A stretch of DNA of 64,000 bases, from assembly GCA_029216955.1 (NCBI GenBank), contig JANAVB010044017.1, positions 3,104,844 through 3,168,843 of the forward strand, given 5' to 3'. Of the stretch, positions 32,741 through 43,389 are shown one piece after another. The notes below the pieces were generated by a model. That model was not told the DNA's origin, ran no database searches, and worked only from the letters and a program-made list of their open reading frames with translations. A program made the translations under genes and the position numbers. The DNA comes from Iris pallida. Lineage: Eukaryota; Streptophyta; Magnoliopsida; Asparagales; Iridaceae. How positions within the stretch are numbered: position 1 is the first letter of the stretch; each line of letters starts with the position of its first letter.

Positions 32741-33127
32741 ATATTACTGAAATTAGTCTGACGTATATGGGAAATGCGAGGTGTCACTTTAGTGTCATGA
32801 TTGATACTCTTTTACTTTCTTTTTTGTGCTCTGTTCTTATTCATCTTTTTTTCCCTTGGGCATGATCCCTTTAAAAGAAAAAAAATGTTAGTTGCTGATT
32901 TGTTAGGAGATTTCCTCATGTCCCTTCGTGACTTAATCCTTTCTCTTACAGAGATTTTTCTGTTCGATCTCTATTTTTAAAAGAGGCGATGATGATCCTT
33001 ATCATACTGCAAATTTCTATTTATGAATAAGGTTTGGCTTTCTTTTTCCTCCCTTCCGATGGCATGGTGGCTCAGCTGCAGCTAGTTTGGTAAGATGTAC
33101 GTGATTTGGAAATAATATTCACATTCT
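32741..33127. other. CACTA-1 DNA right of CACTA-2
   Basis: AT-rich, with no gene or repeat recognised. It begins with the ATA duplication. Confidence 0.4.
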
Positions 33128-35062
33128 GATGGAATCTCCCTTTATTCATTCATTCCTTCCTTTTTTTATTAATATATCTATAAAAATGGGATAATGACAA
33201 CAATGAGAATTCTTCTTGAGTGAATCTCTACCATCCTGTGATGGCGAGGCATATTCCTGGAGCCATTTGTTGATCATCATGCTATATCAAAAGCTAAAAC
33301 TGAGCCTCTTATCGGTCTTCTTTCTTTTGGCTTGTGCTTTGGTGTATTGAGTAAGTGCAATTGTGTGTACTGGTAGGTTATGTGCATTGGTGTATTGAGT
33401 AAGTGCAAGGAGGGATATTATGCGAGTACACAGGTAGGTTATGTTCGGGCAATCGTGTGTACAGGTAGGTTATATTCAGGCAATCTAAACTGCTAGTGTA
33501 GCAATTTTGTAATTATGAAGGATATAAATAGGGTATATAGGTAAGAAGTGTGGGATTTAGCAGTATCAGAGAAGGTTGTCCAAGATTGACATTTTTTTTA
33601 AATAATTTATAATCAGCAGGACTTATTATTTTTTGATCTGTTATAGAAGATAATTCGATCTGAAATGCCTTGCATTTGTAGGCAGTATCTTAATACGATA
33701 ACGATTTTCTGATGGAATCTTTTTTTCATTCAGTCATTCCTTTTTTATCAATATATCTATAAATGGGATAATGACAACAATGAGAATTCTTATTGAGTAA
33801 ATCTCTACCTTCTGTGATGGCAAGGCATACTCCTATGATGCTAGATCAAAAAACTGAATCTGAGCCTCTTATCAGTCTTCTTTCTTTTGGCTTGTGCTTT
33901 GGTGTATTAGGTAAGTGCCTTGCATTTGTAGGAAGTATCTTAATACGGTAATAGTTTTCTGATGTGTATCTACATTTTTACTCGCACCATTGTTGTTTTC
34001 TTCTTAGACGTATCTTTGTTTAACCTCACTCAGCATGCATCAATTGTATCATATTCAACTACATAGTGAACTCTATTTTTCAGAAATATGATGCAACATG
34101 ATACGAACACGAGATACAAAGACAAATACGATATTGATTTTAACATATTCTAGTGTAAGTACGTCTAAATCATGTCTGATATGTATTTGTCAAAGATACA
34201 ACACGATACAGTACAACCGGCATCAATTTTGGGATATTTGTGCCTAATTCCTAGACAAAATGTATAAGAGCTCGCACACGCTAAGTTATACCCAACATAT
34301 AAAGCAACACTTGCTCATTCATATCAACCTCACTACTGGTCTGTGGTTGTTTTGGGCTATGTAATATGCACCACTAACGCATAGTTCATATGAAGAAAGT
34401 ACTTTTCCTTTCTTAGGATTAGGTTAAGGATAATTTTTCCTCATGGTTTAAAATAATAATTTAACGAGGCCAGATAATCTTTCCTGGCAATTCAATTGAA
34501 CAACGTAAAGAAACAATTACAAGACTTCCACAAGGAGCACATAAAGAGCAAGATAAGATTATGAAGTTCATTGGTGAGAGCATGAGAGGAGAAATATACT
34601 ACATTTCCCTCGTGTTGAATTATGCTCGATTAACCTGGTAAAAACTTCACACCAACAAAGTGCTGAAGACTGTGCAGATCGTCACTAGCTAAACATCGTA
34701 ACTTTAGGCCTAGATGACAATGATAAACCAAGACAACTTCGTAACATGACCATGACTCTCCATTGTGATATATCCAAGGAATGTATTGCTTGTTTTGTCA
34801 TATGAATTCTGAAGCCTAAAGTTTAAAGTCTGAAATGTTTTGTTCAGATTCAGATTTTAGACTTAATGAATGACTGTTTTACATCTGAATGTTTTAGGCC
34901 AAATTCTGAATTTATTGTTTTGATTTGTTATAGAAGACAATTCGATCTGGAAGTGCCTTTCACTATTATCAGTCTTCTTTCATTTGGCTTGTACTTTAGT
35001 ATATTGGGTAAGTGTCTTGCATTTGTAGGCAGTATCTTAATACGATAACGGTTTTCTGATGT
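33128..35062. repeat. Three related 200-250-bp segments in CACTA-1
   Basis: Copies at about 33128-33359, 33711-33965 and 34940-35062 share GTCTTCTTTC(T/A)TTTGGCTTGT, GGTGTATTRGGTAAGTGC or variants, and (in two) ATAATGACAACAATGAGAATTC. CTTGCATTTGTAGG(C/A)AGTATC with AATACG(A/G)TAA recurs at 33670, 33920 and 35018. The remaining DNA (33360-33660, 33966-34920) is AT-rich and shows no gene. Confidence 0.7.
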
Positions 35063-36002
35063 GTATCTGCAGAGGGTACTCACTTGGGTTCATTTTGTGG
35101 GATCACTGGAAATTTTGTACGTGCTTCAGCCAATGAACAGTTTGTCAGGTATACGATTCACTTCTTAAAAATAGTTGAAGAAACTGAAGTTTGTCAGTTT
35201 TATAATATTACATGGGTTTGTCTTCTTATTTATTTGAAAAATCAATAATTTTATTTGTACTACCTTTATTTGTAGGGTACAGTGTTGACTTTTGAAGGGT
35301 ATAATATTGACTTTTGAAGGGATGTCACAATTTTGTGTTGGTGAATGCAAAAGGAATGTTTCAATATTTTGAGGCCTGGTGCCCTAAAAGGGAAAGATGT
35401 ATATATTTTAGATATTTTGAAATGTAATGGTGATATGTTGGTGAAACAAAAGTTTAAAAAAAGTGATATATTTTGAAATGTAATTAAGATGGTATGATAT
35501 TTGGATATTTTTAATAAAATGTTTCAAATCTTAGTTAAATTTCATATTTCTGTTGTCTCAGGAAATTAATATGCCTTTTATAACACATTAAGTTATAAGC
35601 ATTGACAGGTGATATATATATATGTGTGTGTGAATAACAAGAACATAACGTTAGAAAGCGTTATGTAGACGTTCTTTTTATAACTTTTTATGAATGTTTG
35701 AAAACCAGATCATTTTAGAAAGCGTTATGTATATGTAACCTAGTCATAACACTTCAGGATAGATATGTTATATATAATGATAATATTAATGTCACTTAAA
35801 AGTTTAGTGTTATATATAATTGAATTAATTATCTCGTTTTTAATTAAAAAAAGTGTCATATAAGTGTACATCATATATAACGATTTTTTTAAACTTTTAT
35901 AGCACCCGTGTTCATGACAGTTGCTGGCTTTAAAAAAAACTGTCATAAATTATCATATATGAAGGTTTTTACCCATCATAAAATGATATTTTTCTTGTAG
36001 TG
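35063..36002. other. CACTA-1 right subterminal region
   Basis: AT-rich DNA with GAAAGCGTTATGTA at 35654 and 35717 and ATAACGTTAG near 35645, mirroring TTATAACG words at the left end. It ends in the terminal TTTTTCTTGTAGTG. No coding region is believed here. Confidence 0.6.
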
Positions 36003-36380
36003 AATCGGGAAGATTCCTTTGACCGAAGAATTCTCGGCTTCTTGATCTTGTATTTTGGTAGACCCCTTCAGAAGAGTCTAGGATTTGACTGCGGCTTTGC
36101 CGACTCAAAGGTCGTGATGAATTACGCCTCAGGCGTCTTCCACCCCAGTGATACGAGATGTCATATTGACAGAAGCAAACTGTAGTTCATCTTCATCCAC
36201 TAAAGATCACATTGGGAGGTCGAGTAATTGTAAGATCGAGAGTAATTCAAATGGTTGAACACAGACCATTTTATTGTCTTGCAGCAACACTTGACGTCAA
36301 CTTCATGTGAGTGACAGCGGTGTTTGTCATATGCCGTTGATGATGCACGAAGTGAGTTATCTGTATCTATCAAGATCACA
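36003..36380. other. Flank between CACTA-1 and CACTA-3
   Basis: It starts with the AAT duplication and continues the 1-766 flank. The phrase GAGAGTAATTCAAATGGTTG with ACACAGACCATTT (36237-36272) recurs, diverged, right of CACTA-3 as GAGGGTAATTCAAGCGGTCG with ACACCGACCATTT (37252-37286). No gene is recognised. Confidence 0.45.
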
Positions 36381-37239
36381 CACTACTAAAATCTGTCAAA
36401 TCAGCGACGCCTCAAGGCATCGCTAAATAGGGAAATTACGTCGCTAAATCCTATTAGCGACGAATTTAGCGACGTATGCACGTAGTCGCGATTAACCTAG
36501 TCGCTAAACAAGAAAACGTCACAATACGTTGCTATTACGACGAGCTTTAGCGACGCTGCTACGTCGCTAATTCAGCGACTGCTGGTGACGTAAAGCGTCA
36601 TCATTTACATACGTGTACTAGCAACGTTAAGCGACTTGACATGCATCGATATTGACCTGGCTTGAGAGCCATATGGCGACGCTCTCGTGGACACGAACTA
36701 GAAGCGAGAGAGAGAGCTAGAAGACGAGGAGAAACTGGGAAGGAGCTGCCAGAGGAAGGAGGAGGAGAAGGAGGAGCTACCTGAGGAAGGAGGAGGAGGA
36801 GAATGAGGAGGCCGGAGGAGGGAGATCACCGGAGGAGCACCGCGGAGGAGGAGGGAAATCGCCGGAGGAGCGTCGCGGAGGAGGAGCGCGCCCAAAATTG
36901 GGGGGAAAAAATTGTGAAATGATCGAAAAGGAAACCCTCGCTGGTTATATGAAACGATTAGCGACGTCCGCATAGGACGTCGTAAAACGTCGTTGATATA
37001 TAATAAATGGCGACGCAACTTAATATGCGTCGCTAAACGTCGCTATATCAGCGACGAGTACCGACGAACTTGCGACACACTACCCCATTTAACAAAATGT
37101 AGCCGCTAGACGTCGCTATTAGTCGCTGTTGGCGACAAACAACGACGTCTTATATTAACGTCGCTAAATCCCCAAAAATTAGCGACGAAATTTCACGGAG
37201 TCGCTAAATACGTCGCTGATTTAACTTATTTTGGTAGTG
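36381..37239. mobile_element. CACTA-3: 859-bp non-autonomous CACTA derivative
   Basis: It starts CACTACTAAAATCTG and ends TATTTTGGTAGTG, with ACA at 36378-36380 and 37240-37242. Both subterminal parts carry TTAGCGACG and ACGTCGCTAA motifs. The interior is a purine-rich block (36700-36900), which on the minus strand is a CT-rich leader. No transposase sequence is present, so it would need a helper. The motif wording (ACGTCGCTAA) differs from CACTA-2 (TCCGTCGCTA), so it belongs to a different subfamily. Confidence 0.92.
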
Positions 37240-37385
37240 ACATCCGGAGAGTGAGGGTAATTCAAGCGGTCGAACACCGACCATTTGGCTATCTTATAAC
37301 AGCACTTGATTACAATCTCATGATAGTAATTACAACAATCTTCATTCTATGGAGTCACTACTGCACGAGATAAACTCGTAGTCTT

Positions 37386-38345
37386 CTACTTTTTTACAAC
37401 GAGTTCACGGAGATCTGGTACGGTAGCAGGAAAAGAAGAAAAAGAAGGAGGAGGAGGAGGCAGACTCTGTCTGATTACATTAGGAATATGATGCCTAATC
37501 CTAAACTTTTGAGTTTCATGTGTGTACAGGACAGTATTAAGTTCATTGGCATAGGGAAGTAGGTTCTGGCTCTTAGAAGCCCTCACTGTACGCGAGCTAG
37601 TAGTTGGCGTAGACCGCATTAGAGTCTTTTGGCATGCCATCTGACTTGTTTAAGGATATTCTGCTCTGTGCCTATTAAGATAGGCGCGTATGTCAGCATC
37701 TGACACCACTTGATTGTTAGTCTGTGACACCCTTAGATTCCTCTATTCTGTTCTTGATATGCGCAGAGTAAGGAGATCATGGCGCTGGCCTAATTAGCAC
37801 GGGACAGCTTGGCGCAAACCAGCTTTGTGTGGAGTAGGCAAGATGCCTCAGTACTCTGCGCGCACTGGCACAATGTGTTTGGCCCGGCGCCTATGGGCAG
37901 AAGGAAGTGAACTTTGAACAGAAGTTACTTTCTTAGAAGTAAAATTCTTGTTGAGAGATGTTTTAGCTTTGATTGGCACAGAGGCGCAATCGAATGAGTT
38001 TTCCACCAAGTGCAGGACTGAGGAAGAGTGGGGAGTGGCCATTGGGCGCTTTCCCTTGTCTTGAGTAGCAACAACAACAATTGGCGCAATAGTGGACTTC
38101 GGAGTCCAGATGGTGCACACTTTGTTTTTGGTAACAGCAGTGGTGGCGCACTTGGCAGCAGTGCACTTGGAACCCACGGCACCAATCAATTCCTCGTAAG
38201 TAGTTTGGTCGAACTCAACGACCAAAGTCTCATGTGTCGTGCCGACCGACGCAATATCGCATTGAGTTGTCACTTTCTCGTCAGAGGAAAAAGTCGCCTC
38301 CAGTAGAGTCGCAATTTTGTTTGCAAGAACAAAAGTTTTTCGAAA
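37386..38345 (-). other. Unrecognised minus-strand reading frames
   Basis: A frame open from about 38385 to 37848 reads, for example, KIATLLEATFSSDEK, TTHETLVVEFDQTTYEELIG and ends near RRRAKHIVPVRAEY. A second frame at 37640-37386 has a Ser/Thr-rich start and a PPPPP run. Between them are stops. The first long frame has no early ATG (only GTG at 38273), so it could be an internal exon or a retroelement fragment. I do not recognise a family. A TATAAAT box lies upstream at 38551-38557 (minus). Confidence 0.3.
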
Positions 38346-38550
38346 AAAAACTTTACTACAAACTAAGAAAGGAAAAGTACAATGTACAATTTGATTTTGG
38401 GGAAGTATAACTTTAGAAATCTGATCATAAAATGATCACTTTATCCCTTGGACGATGCGATGTCAGAGAAGAAATGCTCTTGAACGTGCTGCGGAAGCCT
38501 TGTCAGAAGACTATGATCATTCATTCTCTTGAGAAGTGATTTTGACCCCT

Positions 38551-38557
38551 ATTTATA
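38551..38557 (-). promoter_or_regulatory. TATA box on the minus strand
   Basis: TATAAAT lies in the context CTCTATAAATAGGGG (minus strand), about 165 bases upstream of the unrecognised frame. The upstream promoter DNA was separated by the Sirevirus insertion at 38745/59390. Confidence 0.45.
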
Positions 38558-38745
38558 GAGTAGGAAAACTGCCAAGCAGTTACAATGATTGGCGCACAGT
38601 ACAAAATAGGCTGATTATGCACTGTTTGGCGCACCATATTCTGTTTCATCTATTTGCGCAAACGGTTGGCGTAACTGCATAAGACGCGTGGCATTCTGTA
38701 AGAAAAATGTGCTTGGTCGTAGGCATTGTTGTGTGTACATTCTTC

Positions 38746-39816
38746 TGTTGGTCCATTGGTCATATGGTCAAACCTGATTTTAACAATTGAACCAACTCTG
38801 ACTTGATATACGAAGCTACTCAGTTTTGGTCTCTTGGATACTGATCAAGATCGGACATCTACTCCGTTCAAGACTGCAGCTGTGTTTGCCACTCGAGTTT
38901 GTATCTATTTCATACAATGTATTCTCTACTTTTATTGAGTCTAAGAATATGTTGTACACCGAGTCGTACTGGCAAATAGGCTATCCCAAAATGCTTTTTC
39001 AAAAACTCCTATGTTTTGAAAACATCTCTCTTAACAAAAGCTTCAAAACATATTTCAAAACGCATTTCCAAAATCTCCGCAAAACTATTTTTTAATACTT
39101 TCATAACCCTGACAGAACTTGGCCCGAGTTCGGCCAGAGTTTGTCCAGAGTTCTACCAGTAGCCGTTTGATTTTTGAAAACTCCTTAAAACTTGGTCCTC
39201 CTCCTTTTACGATGTTAACCGAGATTTACTCTCCAAATTTTGTCCAAATTCTGCCTGAATTCTGCCAGACTTCTCCCTTTGGAATAACTATAAATAGAGA
39301 AGGATTTCGATCACGTCAACAAACTCATTCATTTTCAATCTTCTCTCTCTTTAAGCCTACTGCTACTCCAAAGAGTTTTTCGAGCTTTAAATTTCATATC
39401 CCAAGCTACTTACAATCCTCTAGTCGATTTGCCAGTGCGGTACGGTTTAGAAGTTTCTGAGTAATTGTAATCAGAAGGCTAGATTGAAGAATACCTCTTC
39501 ACAATTGAAGTTGGACGAGTTCTTCGTATCAAAGCTCACATTGTAGAAGTTGCAAGGACTTCCTAAGAAAACTTGCGGTTTTGTCAATAGTGGATTCAAG
39601 TGGAAGCGAGAGTTCTTTCGACTGGACTAGTCCTCAACAGAGGGAAACCAGTATAAATCGATGTCTTTTCTTTTGCTTTTTGATCTCTGCTTTTACATAT
39701 CTTATTTATGATTAATATCTGTGATCTTGCTACTAACATTTTTTAATTAGCAATATTCCACTGCCAACTCTATCCACCCCCTCTAGAGTATTGTGCTTTA
39801 CGATTTCGTTCTTATA
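38746..39816 (+). repeat. Sirevirus-like 5' LTR (1,071 bp)
   Basis: It matches 58330-59389. It begins TGTTGGTCC and ends GTTCTTATA where the right LTR has GTTCCTACA. TATAAATA lies at 39289-39296. Short CCGAGTT, GAATTCTG and GCCAGAGTT words repeat upstream of the TATA box. Confidence 0.92.
39289..39296 (+). promoter_or_regulatory. TATA box of the Sirevirus-like LTR
   Basis: TATAAATA lies in GGAATAACTATAAATAGAG; it is conserved at 58860-58867 in the right LTR. Confidence 0.75.
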
Positions 39817-39818
39817 AT

Positions 39819-39830
39819 TGGTATCAGAGC
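39819..39830 (+). promoter_or_regulatory. Primer-binding site (tRNA-Met) of the Sirevirus-like element
   Basis: TGGTATCAGAGC starts two bases after the 5' LTR and is a perfect match to the common plant tRNA-Met site. It primes minus-strand DNA synthesis. Confidence 0.9.
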
Positions 39831-39930
39831 AGGTATTCCATCTAGAGGAACAGGTTCTTAGACGTAAAGCGAGGTAAAATTGCATTTATATTGTTTATAC
39901 TTGACTATTACTTAGATCACACCACAACAC

Positions 39931-40205
39931 ATGGCAACTGTGAAATTCACAAGTGAAGTCCAGTCCACAAACAGACCACCACTGTTTGATGGTACAAATT
40001 ACACCTATTGAAAAACACGAATGAGTTTCTTCTTGAAATCTCTTGACTTTGATTTATGGTCTATTGTTCTGAATGGTTATACAAAACCTCCTCATATTCA
40101 AATAGAAGGTGTTATAGTTGAGAAACCGCATGACAAGTATACTGACGAGGAAAAGAAAAAGGCCAGTCTTGATGCCCGTGCAATTAATGCTTTATTTTGT
40201 GCTTT
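39931..40205 (+). pseudogene. Sirevirus-like gag, N-terminal part (split by Gypsy-2)
   Basis: It starts MATVKFTSEVQSTNRPPLFD, the usual start of Copia gag (FDGTNY..). A TGA at 40009 stands where the conserved Trp follows FDGTNYTY. The same frame continues MSFFLKSLDFDLWSIVLNGY and DARAINALFCA, then is cut by Gypsy-2 at 40206. The codon frame resumes exactly at 51217 once one GCTTT copy is discounted. Confidence 0.85.
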
Positions 40206-41319
40206 TGTCACGCCCCAGAACCAGAATACTGGCAAGTAGGGACGGACCAGGCCAGCTACGTATACCAAAGTACTCCAGTATTCCGAAACAACGTATAATC
40301 TGTATAGATGGGGGTCACTGCTACAAACCAACAGTCAATCCTAGGTCACATAACCCTAGATATCTCAGTCTCAAACAAGAAATAAGGTACAAAAATATGA
40401 TCATCAAGCATATAAGACAGTAAAGCATCCCAAACTATACTATATAGATGATCATGAAGCTAGTAATACAAAATGAAGAACTAGCAAGACTAAGTAATAC
40501 ATGATCAGCTCTAGCTGCAGTCTAGAAATATAACATCATGTCTAAGCCCGTAAGCCAAATGTCAAGTCCAAAACACGAGCTAAACACGTGCTCGGTGGCT
40601 AAATACCTCAAAAGAATATGTACAGAAAAGAGTGGGTAAGAGAAAGAACACCCACTCAAGTCCCCTGGTGCTCCGGGTGGTCACCATCGAAAGGAAGGTC
40701 CGGAAGATCCTTGGGCTCCTCAACTAGATCTGGTCAATGCAAAACCAGTGGGGTCAGAACCCCAATAGCAAGTACCACAAAGGAAGCCAAACTTATGAAC
40801 TAAAACCAACATGCAATTTATAACATCTCTAAGATAAAGCAGTAAACGAGACTAGAATAGTAAATTGGTACCACAGTGTTTATGAAAGAAAACTGGAACA
40901 TGCAAGTAGGATAACAAGTGAATACATAGAATAAACTGGACATGTGAGCATATGGAGAAGCCGAGCATGTAGTAGGAAGAATAGCATGTAAGAAAAGACA
41001 GAAACCTAAGTACTACAATAAGATAAACTGGAGCAAGACTAGACTAGACAAGAATGGACTCCATCCATCAATCACGGCCAAGCAATGATTACGGCTTGAT
41101 ACTTTAGCTAACTAGGGTTGCTACAATCCTAATTACTAACACATGAAAGTTTGATAAATCCAAGTCCAGTTACCTGCCTGCTACTACCTGAATGATCCAA
41201 GCCAAAAAGAAAAAAAATATAGCAGACACACTGCAGTAAGTACATATGTCCTAAAGAGGTGCCCCACTCGACGGTGTGCTGGAAGAGTGCTCATCATGAC
41301 AGATAGCTCCAAATCCCAA

Positions 41320-41358
<39 letters not shown>

Positions 41359-43151
41359 ACCAAGACCAAAGGGGCAACAGGTAACCGGGAAAATCTCCAA
41401 TGATCTAGGTAATCAAGCTAGTTGTTTAGTCCTTAACATTTTTTTGTTGGATTCTAGGTGTGGCATTTTGCAGAATCCATCATAGACATGAGACATGCAA
41501 GACTGGAAAAGACAAGCAAGATTATGCACTACAACAAGCCACAACAAGATATGACAATATCAAGACAAGAGTGCGCTACGACGAGCCACTATCAAGGAGC
41601 AAGACATGTACTAGAATCAAGAGTGCGCCATGACAGTCCACTATCATGTAAGCAAGAAGGACATGTATCATGAGTGCGCCACGACTGGCCACTATCTAGT
41701 AAGCAAGAAGGCATGACAACAATTATCATAACTTATAAGAAAGAATCTATCAAAAGACATATCCTAGCATGTGGAGAAGAATAATTAAAGCTAAGTACAT
41801 TTCATAAAATGATTGAGCATATGCTAGTATCAAGTCTATATAGGGTGTACAATCGTTCTCTAACTAAGCAAGATCATCTTATCATGTTAAGAAATCATCA
41901 TAGTCGAGAAAAATATCAAAAGCGGACAAGAACGGGCCAAAACAGACCAAAATGGCATAAAACGGCATACTGACGAAATACTGCGCATACCGGCGGTATA
42001 CCGGTTTTAAAGACAGAAAGTTTCTGGTGCAAAAATCGGTATACCGGCGGTATACTGCGGCATCCCAGCGGTATACCGATTTTTCAAACAGCAACAAAAA
42101 TCTAGATTTTGCCAAAACTTATTTCGGCCATAAAAACTTTATTTTAAATAGAAATTCAGACTTTCAAAAGTCAAAATTGCATAGAATTGAATTCCCTACA
42201 TGGAACTATTAGATTTCACAAATTTAAAGATTTGATAGATCGATATCTCAAAATACTCCAAAATAGAGGTTCTCGGAACACCAAAACGAGTCCCGATTGC
42301 CACCAAACTCAAAATTCATGTATACTAGCTAGGTAAGGACCTCATATATGTATATGTGACCAAGATCCATGATGGTAACTCTAGTATCACTCTTGATACC
42401 AAGTTTTCTACTAAGTCACTATTGGGTTTTAACAGAAAATCAAATCTTGCTTAAACAAATTTTTGAAAACATGCATATATACGAGAATCATCAGGAAAAC
42501 ATATTTAACAAAATGAGTTTAGGAAAAATTCTAAGCCTTTAATACCAAGGAAAACAAAAATGGTAATAGATTACTATTGTTCAAGAATTTGGCAAGATGT
42601 ACTTGCTTAGGTTAAGCTCCAAGCCTAATCTTCTACTCCACTACCAAGAAGGGTATGAAACCACACTCTAGACCTCAAGGCCAAGCTCTTGGCAAGCTCC
42701 AAGGAAAAAGAAGGGAAGAAGAAATGAAGAGAATGAAAAGAGAGAGGAGAGAGAAAGTGAAATGGTATATATATAAGGGGGAATTAATCTTAGCCGTTGG
42801 ATCATGATCCATGTGAAAGTCTAGGTCAATCATGGCCATTCAAACAAAACCAATTATCCATTGGATAATAGGGTGCATCTACACTATTCACGAAAATATA
42901 TAAACACTATTCACGAAAATATCTAAATACTATTCACGAAAATATCAGAAACCAAAAATATCTAAAGTGTAGAAAACATGTCCGGGCGGTATGTCGTCGG
43001 TATACACCGGTATACCGACGGTATGCCGATCAAGGAGAAAACCTATAGTTTTGGAAAAAAATTAAAGCATTCCGGAAACCAAGAAAATACGAAATACGCT
43101 GCAAAATACGTATCCGTATATAAATACCGATATTGTGACACGAGTCTCACA
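40206..43151 (-). repeat. Gypsy-2 3' LTR (element orientation)
   Basis: A direct repeat of 48242-51211. Features shared by both are a TA microsatellite (41321-41356 here), CGGTATACCG-type palindromic repeats (41985-42085 and 42985-43030), three CACTATTCACGAAAATAT repeats (42891-42950) and TATATATA (42766-42775), a likely TATA box on the minus strand. Confidence 0.92.
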
Positions 43152-43167
43152 ACTCCCCCCTCCTTAG
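43152..43167 (-). promoter_or_regulatory. Gypsy-2 polypurine tract
   Basis: On the minus strand CTAAGGAGGGGGGAGT directly precedes the 3' LTR, following a TTCGAGGACAGAATTTTT context as in Gypsy-1. Confidence 0.85.
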
Positions 43168-43389
43168 AAAAATTCTGTCCTCGAAATTTCTAAAGGTAAT
43201 CAAAAGTAAGCAAGAAATCCAAGAAAACATGTTATCAGGATCAAGATGGGAAACTCATAAAGCATAAAATCCAACTAGAGTAATGTACAAGAAATGTAAA
43301 AGCAATTTAAACATATGTAAACAACAACATCATGTATTCCTACAATCACACTAAAAAGGTAGAACATAGATATATGAAATAAGTATACC

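Larger units (their letters stand above)
767..36002 (+). mobile_element. CACTA-1: giant nested CACTA (En/Spm) DNA transposon
   Basis: The left end CACTACAAGAAAAA (767-780) is the exact inverse of the right end TTTTTCTTGTAGTG (35989-36002). AAT at 764-766 and AAT at 36003-36005 form the 3-bp target duplication typical of CACTA elements. Inside, on the plus strand, are a tnp2-type transposase N-terminus and a second gene with Transposase_24-like, TNP1/EN/SPM and Ulp1-like parts, the usual CACTA gene content. The span is 35,236 bp, but 7.4 kb is Copia-1 and 18.5 kb is CACTA-2; the element itself is about 9.4 kb. Its genes carry frameshifts and a deletion of the catalytic tnp2 core, so it is not autonomous. 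The boundaries are seen directly; the family assignment follows from the termini plus domains. Confidence 0.93.

Noticed and set aside
37343..37360. Another CACTA left end (TCACTACTGCACGAG)
   Set aside because: It matches only CACTACT and lacks the following A-rich motif, subterminal repeats and a paired right end.
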